A stretch of DNA of 12,683 nucleotides, from NCBI GenBank assembly GCA_003562655.1, contig PWUC01000067.1, positions 1 through 12,683 on the forward strand, given 5' to 3'. This stretch comes from Clostridia bacterium (GTDB lineage Bacteria; Bacillota_E; SLMV01; PUMD01). Every line of letters starts with the position of its first letter. Positions within the stretch are counted from its first letter, which is position 1. The position numbers and the translations under genes were made by a program. Below, one piece after another: positions 1-6,144 of this stretch. The notes under the pieces are model-generated. The model was not told the DNA's origin and did no database searches. It saw only the letters and a list, made by a program, of their open reading frames with translations.

Positions 1-1
1 C

Positions 2-1717
2 AACTTGCTCAAGCCCATGCTTGCCCGCGGTGAGTTGAGGGCCATCGGAGCCACCACCCTCAAAGAGTATAGAAAGCACATAGAAAAGGATGCGGCGCTG
101 GAGAGGCGTTTTCAACCTGTGGTGGTACACCAACCCTCGGTGGAGAGCACTATCTCTATCCTTCGCGGCCTCCAGGAGAGGTATGAGGTATATCATGGAG
201 TGCGCATCCAGGATGCGGCCCTCATAGCAGCAGCCGCTCTCTCCGATCGTTACATTACCGACCGCTTCTTGCCGGATAAGGCCATTGATCTGATCGATGA
301 GGCAGCAGCTCACCTGCGTACACAGATCGACAGCATGCCTACAGCCCTAGATGAGATCACTCGCCGCGTTATGCAGATGGAAATCGAAGAAGCGGCACTC
401 AAGCGAGAAAAGGATGCGGCCTCGCAAGAGCGGCTGCAAAAGCTGCGGGAGGAACTCGCCCAGCTTAGGGATGAAGTGGAAGCGATGAAGGAGCAATGGA
501 AGGCGGAGAAGGAAGCCATCGGTCGGGTGCACGCAATCAAGCGCGAAATAGAAGAAGTGCGAAACGAAATGGAGAGGGCCGAGCGGGAGTACGATCTGAA
601 CCGGGCGGCTGAGTTAAAGTACGGACGCCTGCTCAATCTGGAACGCCATCTCGAATCTCACGAGGAGCAGCTGGCTCATAAACAGAACGAAACCACGCTA
701 CTACAGGAAGAGGTTACCGAAGAGATAGTGGCCAATGTGGTCAGCCGTTGGACGGGCATTCCCGTGAGCAGTTTGCTGCAGAGTGAGCGTGAGAAACTGA
801 TGCAGCTCGAGGATATTCTGCATTTGCGGGTGATAGGACAAGACGAGGCAGTAGGGGCTGTGGCTGATGCTGTGATACGTGCGCGCAGCGGAATAAAGGA
901 TCCCCACCGGCCCATTGGCAGTTTTATCTTCCTGGGGCCCACAGGGGTAGGAAAGACGGAACTCAGCCGTGCGTTGGCCGAGGCTCTGTTCGATGATGAG
1001 CGCAACATGATCCGTTTGGACATGTCCGAGTACATGGAGAAGCATGCAGTGGCCCGTCTGCTGGGAGCGCCTCCAGGCTATGTGGGATATGACGAGGGAG
1101 GTCAGTTGACCGAGGCGGTGCGCCGCCAACCCTATAGTGTCGTGCTCTTTGATGAGATCGAAAAGGCTCATCCCGATGTGTTCAATGCCTTGCTGCAGAT
1201 TCTCGATGACGGACGGTTGACGGATGGCAAGGGCCGCACAGTGGATTTTCGCAACGCGATCATCATCATGACTTCAAACATTGGCAGTCAGGAAATCCTG
1301 GCCTATCAAGGGCGCGGCGGGGATTTTGAAGAGATGAAGAAGTCGGTTCTGGCCATGCTGCGCGCGCATTTCAGGCCCGAGTTTCTAAACCGCGTGGATG
1401 AGACCATCGTCTTTAAGGCTCTTGACCAAGACCAGATTGGCAAGATCGCTGAGTTGCTCTTGCGCCGCTTGGCCATACGCATCAGGGCTAGTACCGGACT
1501 TCATCTCTCCTGGGAGGATGAGGCAGTGGCTTACCTGGGAAGGAAGGGGTATGACCCGTCCTATGGTGCTCGTCCCCTCAAGAGAGTCATACAGCAGGAA
1601 GTGGAGACGCCCTTGGCACGGCGGATCATAGCCAACGAAGTATCCGGAGGACATTCCATTACGCTTGTAATGGAAGGAGATACCATCGGCTTTGACGTCA
1701 AGACTGCTTCTAACTGA
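2..1717 (+). CDS. clpB: ATP-dependent disaggregase ClpB, C-terminal part (5' end outside window)
   Basis: Cytosolic Hsp100 AAA+ chaperone that, with DnaK/DnaJ/GrpE, threads and refolds aggregated protein. The frame is already open at the left edge and the first visible residues ([12 protein letters not shown]) are an internal ClpB motif, so roughly 300 N-terminal residues are missing and no start is visible. Counting from the codon at base 5: the NBD1 arginine fingers are in LERRF (residues 34-35). The charged coiled-coil M domain, which separates ClpB from ClpA and ClpX, spans about 110-235. RWTGIPVS opens NBD2, with Walker A GPTGVGKT at 311-318, Walker B VVLFDE at 379-384, sensor 1 in [10 protein letters not shown] and the arginine finger in RPEFLNR (457-463). 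[13 protein letters not shown] marks the small C-terminal subdomain. No frameshift is seen. It appears to end its own transcript: a strong hairpin follows the stop directly and the next gene is on the other strand. GC at third positions looks lower than in the genes after 3683. ClpC is unlikely because of the long M domain. Confidence 0.96.
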   Translation, partial: NLLKPMLARGELRAIGATTLKEYRKHIEKDAALERRFQPVVVHQPSVESTISILRGLQERYEVYHGVRIQDAALIAAAALSDRYITDRFLPDKAIDLIDEAAAHLRTQIDSMPTALDEITRRVMQMEIEEAALKREKDAASQERLQKLREELAQLRDEVEAMKEQWKAEKEAIGRVHAIKREIEEVRNEMERAEREYDLNRAAELKYGRLLNLERHLESHEEQLAHKQNETTLLQEEVTEEIVANVVSRWTGIPVSSLLQSEREKLMQLEDILHLRVIGQDEAVGAVADAVIRARSGIKDPHRPIGSFIFLGPTGVGKTELSRALAEALFDDERNMIRLDMSEYMEKHAVARLLGAPPGYVGYDEGGQLTEAVRRQPYSVVLFDEIEKAHPDVFNALLQILDDGRLTDGKGRTVDFRNAIIIMTSNIGSQEILAYQGRGGDFEEMKKSVLAMLRAHFRPEFLNRVDETIVFKALDQDQIGKIAELLLRRLAIRIRASTGLHLSWEDEAVAYLGRKGYDPSYGARPLKRVIQQEVETPLARRIIANEVSGGHSITLVMEGDTIGFDVKTASN

Positions 1718-1757
1718 CCCAAAGGGACGTCTCATCAAGGATGACGTCCCTTTGGGT
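1717..1757 (+). terminator. Terminator-like hairpin after clpB
   Basis: The bases CCCAAAGGGACGT at 1718-1730 pair perfectly with ACGTCCCTTTGGG at 1744-1756, and A1717-T1757 adds a further pair, giving a 14-bp stem. The 13-base loop can pair further (CATC 1733-1736 with GATG 1740-1743). It starts at the last base of the clpB stop codon. No T-run follows on either strand, so it is not a canonical intrinsic terminator. It may work as a U-poor terminator or as a 3'-end stabilising structure. Confidence 0.6.
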
Positions 1758-1934
1758 AGCTAGACCTGCATCTGTTTCCTCGATGCATATTCCGAGGCAG
1801 GTGGTCCAGTCCACCGATTCCGAAGTAGTCCGCCCAGCATTCTGATGCAAGATCGTCCACTGAATTCGATTTAGGTCGACCACTGTCCCGAGCGGATAAC
1901 GAATTAGGCTCATCCCTTTTCTTAGCACCATGGG
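1758..1934. other. Intergenic stretch, no recognisable feature
   Basis: No gene, RNA or repeat was recognised here. A minus-strand open frame of 94 codons (1710-1994) crosses it, but it runs through the clpB stop and the hairpin, lacks a convincing ribosome-binding site, and its product resembles no family I know. Base composition is less GC-rich than in the genes to the right. Confidence 0.4.
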
Positions 1935-1973
1935 TTGCCGCCGTATTTGGGCGTTGGAGATCCCGTTGATACC

Positions 1974-2157
1974 AAAATCTTGCCAAAGGAACACTTAGCC
2001 ATCTTCCGGGCTGGTTGTTTGACTTATAGCGCTTTCACGTATTGGCGTAAACAACAAAAAGAAGTAAGGCTCATGCCAGCTAGTTCCCGATTCTGCAGCA
2101 ACTCAAGTGAAGGAGAGCTTCCTTTCGTTAGAGGTAGTGTCGGGAGCTGGCGTAGTG
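1974..2157 (+). pseudogene. Possible remnant of an IS66-type accessory protein (TnpA, HTH part)
   Basis: In the frame starting at 1935 the stretch LTYSAFTYWRKQQKE (2019-2063) resembles the end of the helix-turn-helix in IS66-family TnpA/OrfA-like proteins, where an L-S-Y-S-x-F-x-Y-W-R-K pattern is common. After about base 2066 the match stops. A neighbouring frame, open from 2068, then reads QLVPDSAATQ and later FLSLEVVSGAGV, loosely like the 'FVPV...IEIVLPNG' second half of such proteins, which would imply a frameshift. No start with a clear ribosome-binding site, no terminal inverted repeats and no TnpB or TnpC are visible. The family call is inferred from a short motif; a chance match is possible. 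Confidence 0.3.
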
Positions 2158-2170
2158 GCTGCAGGCGGGC

Positions 2171-3391
2171 CTAGTCAGTTTGCTGCCACTCAGTATCCGC
2201 ACCATATGCGTCCGTCTGCTGCACGATGTCGATGTCTCGGGCCGCATACGCCCTCAATATTTCCTCAAATAGCTGCTGGTCTGCCCCGAGCTTCTCCGGT
2301 TCAACTACTCCCCTCGCACGGATCCGTCCCCGATGCACCATCGGGGCAAGAATCGAACCGGTGTAACCCGTCGTTCTGCCCATGCTGAGTACTCCCGTTT
2401 CCATGTCACGGTAGTCCACCATATCAAAGACGCAGCGGGTTGCCTTGCCATTCCTTGAGCCAGAGACCCTGACCCTCATCACCGTCATGTCCTTTTCGTC
2501 ATCGTCGAGCTGCAGCTGCGGGGTCAACAGAGTGGTGAGGAACTTCCTGGGTGAGATCATGATCCCATCCACTTCGACCGGGCTGGTGTCCAGGAGCCCG
2601 CATGCCTTCAGGGTCATGATCTTGTCGTAGTGCCCCGGGTGTCTTATGGTCTTTTCGAATACCTCCCTGGCTCCCTTCATGATCGGGTCGGCGTACATGT
2701 GAAGGAGAGTTCCCAGGCCGTCGGTGGCGGCAGCCTCCAGCTGGCCCGTCTCCGGAAATTCCAGCTGCTCTCGTCCGGATCCCGCTTCAACCGCGGTGAG
2801 CTGTCCATCACGAATTATCCGGCACTCCTCGAAAAACTGGGTCCACACGCCCTCAAGGCTCCACACAGCCTTGTACTCCAGGGGCGGTTGTGGGTTTTCT
2901 GGGATTCCTCCCACGTAGATGTGAACCCTGTCAACGCGATCGAATTTGCTCGCGCCATAGGCGGCCAGCATGTTGGTGAGGCCCGGAGCCACTCCACAAC
3001 TGGGAATCACTGTTACCTGCGCCTCTTTTGCCCTTTCATCAAATTCGGTGAGCCTATCATCAAAATCCCGGTTCTGGTATAGACCGTAGTCAATGAAGTG
3101 AGCACCTGCCGCGATGGCCGCCTCGAGGGGTTGTATGGAGACGGTCCAGGGAACAGAGCTTATAACGATCTGGCAGTCTTGGCCTCGGATGAGCTCCGCC
3201 AGCCTCTCACGGTCATTGACGTCCACCGATCGCACGCTCACCCGGTCGCTGTTCAACTGTGCGGCGGTTGATTCCAGGGTTTGGACATTCCTCCCGGCCA
3301 GAACAACTTCTGCGTCGGGCTGCATTCTCAGTAGATCGCCTGCAGATGCCGACCCCTGTATTCCCGATCCACCCAGGATCAAGACTCTCAC
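2171..3391 (-). CDS. Saccharopine dehydrogenase-family oxidoreductase, lysine 6-dehydrogenase-like
   Basis: Predicted cytosolic NAD(P)-dependent amino-acid dehydrogenase of about 406 residues. The N-terminus carries a Rossmann dinucleotide fold: VLILGGSGIQG at residues 3-13, with an acidic strand end following. The middle has the family stretch SCGVAPGLTNMLAAYGASK, then VGGIPENPQPPLEY, which closely recalls lysine 6-dehydrogenases (L-lysine to piperideine-6-carboxylate). The C-terminus has GRTTGYTGSILAPMV. The GTG at 3389-3391 is preferred because the fold begins two residues later and a GGGTGG-type ribosome-binding site lies upstream; the open frame extends to 3490, but that part is low-complexity and lacks a family match. 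It stands alone, divergent from the yqfC operon, with no clear terminator downstream. Saccharopine or carboxynorspermidine dehydrogenase are alternatives, since substrate cannot be read from sequence. The family is firm and the substrate is inferred. Confidence 0.85.
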   Translation of the reverse strand: MRVLILGGSGIQGSASAGDLLRMQPDAEVVLAGRNVQTLESTAAQLNSDRVSVRSVDVNDRERLAELIRGQDCQIVISSVPWTVSIQPLEAAIAAGAHFIDYGLYQNRDFDDRLTEFDERAKEAQVTVIPSCGVAPGLTNMLAAYGASKFDRVDRVHIYVGGIPENPQPPLEYKAVWSLEGVWTQFFEECRIIRDGQLTAVEAGSGREQLEFPETGQLEAAATDGLGTLLHMYADPIMKGAREVFEKTIRHPGHYDKIMTLKACGLLDTSPVEVDGIMISPRKFLTTLLTPQLQLDDDEKDMTVMRVRVSGSRNGKATRCVFDMVDYRDMETGVLSMGRTTGYTGSILAPMVHRGRIRARGVVEPEKLGADQQLFEEILRAYAARDIDIVQQTDAYGADTEWQQTD

Positions 3392-3621
3392 GATAGATGC
3401 ACCACCCTTTTCGTATGATGACCAGGTCCCGCCAGGCGATGGTGCCCCTTGCCGAACCCGTCGGGCCCTCCGCTGGTGAGGTCCGTGCACTGGGCCTGGC
3501 TCACCGGTGTCTCATTGCGCCTGACCACATAGGCTTTCTACAGCAGCATGCCGGGTTCCTGCCGTATATCCTGGGTCTTACCCGTCGTTTGACAGGATTC
3601 ATCAGCGGGGGCCGGACGCGG

Positions 3622-3650
3622 CAATATTACCGGGAGCCCGGGAATACAGA
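3622..3650 (+). promoter_or_regulatory. Sigma-E-like sporulation promoter upstream of yqfC
   Basis: A -35-like CAATATT (3622-3628) is followed after exactly 14 bases by a -10-like AATACAGA (3643-3650). Mother-cell sigma-E promoters of Bacillus have the form KMATATT, 13-15 bases, CATACAMT. Here the ATATT and ATACA cores match; the first -35 base and three -10 bases differ. Transcription would start near 3657, about ten bases before the yqfC ribosome-binding site. These AT-rich cores stand out in a GC-rich region, and yqfC/yqfD belong to the sigma-E programme in B. subtilis. The spacer also contains the inverted repeat CCGGG-AG-CCCGG (3630-3641), whose role is unknown. Confidence 0.5.
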
Positions 3651-3666
3651 TGCAGAGGGATGCACC

Positions 3667-3675
3667 GGGAGGAGG
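3667..3675 (+). promoter_or_regulatory. Ribosome-binding site of yqfC
   Basis: GGGAGGAGG lies 7 bases before the ATG at 3683. It decides the start in favour of 3683 over the in-frame ATG at 3650, which would overlap the predicted promoter and has no such site. Confidence 0.8.
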
Positions 3676-3682
3676 CGGCCTG

Positions 3683-3955
3683 ATGAGAAAGGGCATCTCT
3701 GATGTATTTGATCTGCCAAAGGATGTGGTCATGGATCTGCCACGAATGACGCTGGTGGGCCGCATGCAGCTGGTGGTAGAGAACCATCGCGGCATCGTCT
3801 CCTTCGACTCTGATCTGCTGGTGGTAGGATACAGCTCCGGGATCATCAGGGTCTCGGGGAAGCAGATGCAGATATCATCCATTGATCACGAGGAGATTCT
3901 CATCATGGGGAAGATAGGTCTCGTCCAGTTTGTCGAGGGCGGGGTGGATGATTAG
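3683..3955 (+). CDS. yqfC: Sporulation protein YqfC
   Basis: Small protein of 90 residues in the YqfC/YabP sporulation family. In spore formers it is made in the mother cell and is usually encoded next to yqfD. The body matches the family: LPKDVVMDLPRMTLVG near the start, then IVSFDSDLLVVGYSSG and IRVSGKQMQISSID, and an end at GKIGLVQF. These are alternating strands of a compact beta domain without a signal peptide or membrane segment. The start at 3683 is set by a strong ribosome-binding site. The TAG stop shares its last base with the GTG start of yqfD, so the two are probably translationally coupled. A sigma-E-like promoter lies just upstream. The molecular function is not known in detail. 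Its presence is good evidence that the organism, or its recent ancestor, forms endospores. Confidence 0.92.
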   Translation: MRKGISDVFDLPKDVVMDLPRMTLVGRMQLVVENHRGIVSFDSDLLVVGYSSGIIRVSGKQMQISSIDHEEILIMGKIGLVQFVEGGVDD

Positions 3956-5133
3956 TGGGTCGGTCCACCAGCTGGTTGGATGGAGCGGTGTTCGTTGAGG
4001 TCACAGGAGAGCGCCTCGAGCAGTTCATCAACCTGGTTGTGACCCGAGGAATTGATCTCTGGAATCTCCGGCGGGATGGGGATGTCCTGACCTTCTGGCT
4101 GCGGGCCGAGGATTTCCGCAAGCTGCGCCCGCCAGTGCGACAGACGCGATGCAGTGTGCATATCACTGCAAAACGCGGCTTACCTTTCGCCTGGAGGCGC
4201 TTCTCGCGTCGAAGCTCCATGGTGATTGGGGTTCTTTTGTGCATCGCCCTGGTCATCTTTTCTGTCTCCTTCGTATGGATCGTGGAGGTTGAGGGGCTGC
4301 AGGAGCGGGATCCGAAGGTGGTGTTGGAGGCTGCGAGGGAACTCGGTCTGGCGCCGGGCGTCTTTATATATGGTCTCGACCTGAATCAGTCCGCCCGGGA
4401 GCTGGCAAAGGAGCTGCCCTTTATAACGTGGGTAGGTGTGGAGCGGCGAGGGGTTCGGTTGATGATCAAGGTTCTGGAGAAGGTCGAGGAGAGGCCACAG
4501 ATCCCCCACCCCGTGGACATCGTTGCCCGCACCGGGGGGGTGGTGGAGCAGATTCTGGTCCTGTCGGGCTCGCCGGTCGTAAGGGCTGGCGATGTGGTCT
4601 CAGGGGGCTCGGTGCTGATCAGGGGCAGCCCGGCGACGGCTGACCGGGCCGCCATCAGCGCCAGGGGGCAGGTTCTCGCCTCTGTGTGGTACACTCAGGT
4701 TGAGCGTGTCGCTCTGTCCCAGGAGGTGGCTGTGGCCACGGGCAGGGAATTTGTCTGCACCGAGGTCACCGTGGGTGAGGACGTCACGGTTCGAGTCCAG
4801 GGTAGGGGAGAAATACCCTTTGACGACTACGAGGAGGTCAGAAAGAGCTGGACCCTATTTGAGCGATGGAGGAAGCCGCCCCTTCTCGTAGAAGTAGAAA
4901 GAGTACACTACAGGGAGTTGTCAACGTATGTCAGACAGCTCACAGAAGTGGAAGCGCTGCAGGTGGCGTGCTCCAGTGCCAATCATCAAGTGCGCCTTCG
5001 GCTCCCTCCGGATGCTGAGGTATCTCACGTCAGCTGCGATATAATGAACCGGGGGCATGATCATGTGGAGGTTGAAGTGACGGTGGTGGTTCGGGAGGAT
5101 ATTGGAACGGAGAAGCCCCTCGCCGATAGGTGA
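3955..5133 (+). CDS. yqfD: Sporulation protein YqfD
   Basis: Membrane protein of 392 residues in the YqfD family, found in endospore formers and linked to mother-cell gene expression. Residues 1-85 form a soluble N-terminal part (FINLVVTRGIDLWN is family-typical) ending in a basic patch (WRRFSRRSS). One membrane helix follows at about 90-110 (IGVLLCIALVIFSVSFVWIV), and the rest should lie outside the membrane, consistent with a POTRA-like region near DPKVVLEAARELGLAPG. GGVVEQILVLSGSPVVRAGDVV has the look of a biotinyl/HlyD-like hairpin turn. The GTG start overlaps the yqfC stop by one base and is preceded by GGGGTGG. The stop is 24 bases before the GTG assigned to phoH, so these genes are probably co-transcribed. 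The family is clear; the biochemical role is not established. Confidence 0.92.
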   Translation: MGRSTSWLDGAVFVEVTGERLEQFINLVVTRGIDLWNLRRDGDVLTFWLRAEDFRKLRPPVRQTRCSVHITAKRGLPFAWRRFSRRSSMVIGVLLCIALVIFSVSFVWIVEVEGLQERDPKVVLEAARELGLAPGVFIYGLDLNQSARELAKELPFITWVGVERRGVRLMIKVLEKVEERPQIPHPVDIVARTGGVVEQILVLSGSPVVRAGDVVSGGSVLIRGSPATADRAAISARGQVLASVWYTQVERVALSQEVAVATGREFVCTEVTVGEDVTVRVQGRGEIPFDDYEEVRKSWTLFERWRKPPLLVEVERVHYRELSTYVRQLTEVEALQVACSSANHQVRLRLPPDAEVSHVSCDIMNRGHDHVEVEVTVVVREDIGTEKPLADR

Positions 5134-5152
5134 CCAGGGCGAAATCACCCAT

Positions 5153-5158
5153 AAGGAG
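5153..5158 (+). promoter_or_regulatory. Ribosome-binding site that questions the phoH start
   Basis: AAGGAG at 5153-5158 is a full-strength Shine-Dalgarno sequence, but it overlaps the only upstream in-frame start candidate (GTG, 5158-5160). At an ideal 8-base spacing its partner would be the in-frame ATA at 5167-5169. The alternative GTG at 5185 has only a weak, very close AGGA. Confidence 0.55.
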
Positions 5159-6144
5159 TGTCCAAGATACCAGAACAGGAAGAAGTGACCCAGAGAACAT
5201 TCCGCGTTGAGGATAATGAGGCAGCCATGCAGCTCTTCGGACAGGGAGACCGCAACCTCAACTTCCTGGAGGAGCATTTCCCCGTAAAACTGGTCAGCAG
5301 GGGAAATGAGATCCTGATCATGGGACCGTCCGATTCGGTGGGCAGGGTGAGCCGGCTCCTCGAACGTCTGCTCGGGGTGTTGCGATCGGGAAATGAGATC
5401 ACGGATCAGTCCGTCCTGTATGCAATAGGCCTTGCGCAGCAGGGAGACGAGGATCCCCTGGACGATATCTATACCGACACCATCGTCGTGACGTCCCGGG
5501 GGAAGAAGATCAAACCGAAGACAAAGGGGCAGAGAACCTACCTGAAGGCCATGCGGGACAATGCGATCGTGTTTTCCATAGGACCGGCTGGGACAGGCAA
5601 GACCTATCTGGCGATGGCCCTTGCAACTGCTGCCCTGCGTGACGGTCAGGTCAGCCGCATTGTGCTCACCAGGCCCGCAGTCGAGGCAGGTGAGAGGCTG
5701 GGCTTTCTGCCGGGTGATTTGCAGGAGAAGGTGGATCCATACCTCCGGCCCCTGTATGATGCCCTGTACGACATAATCGGTCCCGCACGTTTTGAAAAGG
5801 AGATGGGCAGGGGCATCATCGAGGTTGCTCCTCTCGCCTACATGCGGGGTCGGACCCTTGATGATTCCTTCATCATCCTGGACGAGGCCCAGAACACCAC
5901 CCCGGAACAGATGAAGATGTTCCTGACCCGGCAGGGTTTCGGATCGCAGTCGGTCATAACCGGTGACATTACCCAGGTGGACCTGGAGGAACGGCAGAGC
6001 GGCCTGATCGTCATTCAGAAGATCCTCAAGGGTACCGAGGGTATCGGGTTTGTGTATCTGGACGAAAGAGATGTGGTGCGTCATCCGCTGGTCACAAAGA
6101 TCATCAAGGCATATGAAAAATACGAAAGGCTCCAGAAAGAATGA
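5158..6144 (+). CDS. phoH: PhoH family ATPase (PhoH-like protein)
   Basis: Cytosolic P-loop ATPase of about 320-328 residues, from the PhoH/YbeZ family encoded beside ybeY in many bacteria and linked to RNA metabolism. The N-terminal region has a KH-like look (ILIMGPSDSVGRVSRLLE, about 58-75). The ATPase core has Walker A GPAGTGKT at 142-149, LTRPAVEAGERLGFLPGD, and Walker B FIILDEAQNTT around 238-248, followed by SVITGDITQVDL; all are standard for the family. The start is uncertain: GTG at 5158 is used here, but its Shine-Dalgarno sequence overlaps it, while an in-frame ATA at 5167 is perfectly spaced and GTG 5185 is a third choice. The spread is nine residues, outside any conserved part. 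It lies between yqfD and the 7TM-HD phosphodiesterase gene and overlaps the latter's most likely start by 32 bases. The exact substrate is not known. Confidence 0.94.
   Translation: MSKIPEQEEVTQRTFRVEDNEAAMQLFGQGDRNLNFLEEHFPVKLVSRGNEILIMGPSDSVGRVSRLLERLLGVLRSGNEITDQSVLYAIGLAQQGDEDPLDDIYTDTIVVTSRGKKIKPKTKGQRTYLKAMRDNAIVFSIGPAGTGKTYLAMALATAALRDGQVSRIVLTRPAVEAGERLGFLPGDLQEKVDPYLRPLYDALYDIIGPARFEKEMGRGIIEVAPLAYMRGRTLDDSFIILDEAQNTTPEQMKMFLTRQGFGSQSVITGDITQVDLEERQSGLIVIQKILKGTEGIGFVYLDERDVVRHPLVTKIIKAYEKYERLQKE

Noticed and set aside
1710..1994. 94-codon minus-strand open frame between clpB and the dehydrogenase
   Set aside because: It runs through the clpB stop and the hairpin, has no clear ribosome-binding site and shows no recognisable family.
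2105..2130. AAGGA...TCCTT inverted repeat as terminator of the dehydrogenase
   Set aside because: The stem is only 5 bp and no T-run follows on the minus strand.
3400..3430. CATACGAA on the minus strand upstream of the dehydrogenase as a sporulation -10 box
   Set aside because: No matching -35 element is present at a suitable distance, and the core is imperfect.
3589..3594. Perfect TTGACA as a sigma-A -35 box
   Set aside because: No acceptable -10 box occurs at 16-18 bases; that position reads CCGGAC.
3397..3702. 101-codon plus-strand open frame in the divergent spacer
   Set aside because: It overlaps the yqfC start in another frame, crosses the predicted promoter and has no recognisable product or binding site.
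5129..5149. GGTGA...TCACC hairpin between yqfD and phoH
   Set aside because: Five pairs with an 11-base loop are too weak to support a regulatory role.
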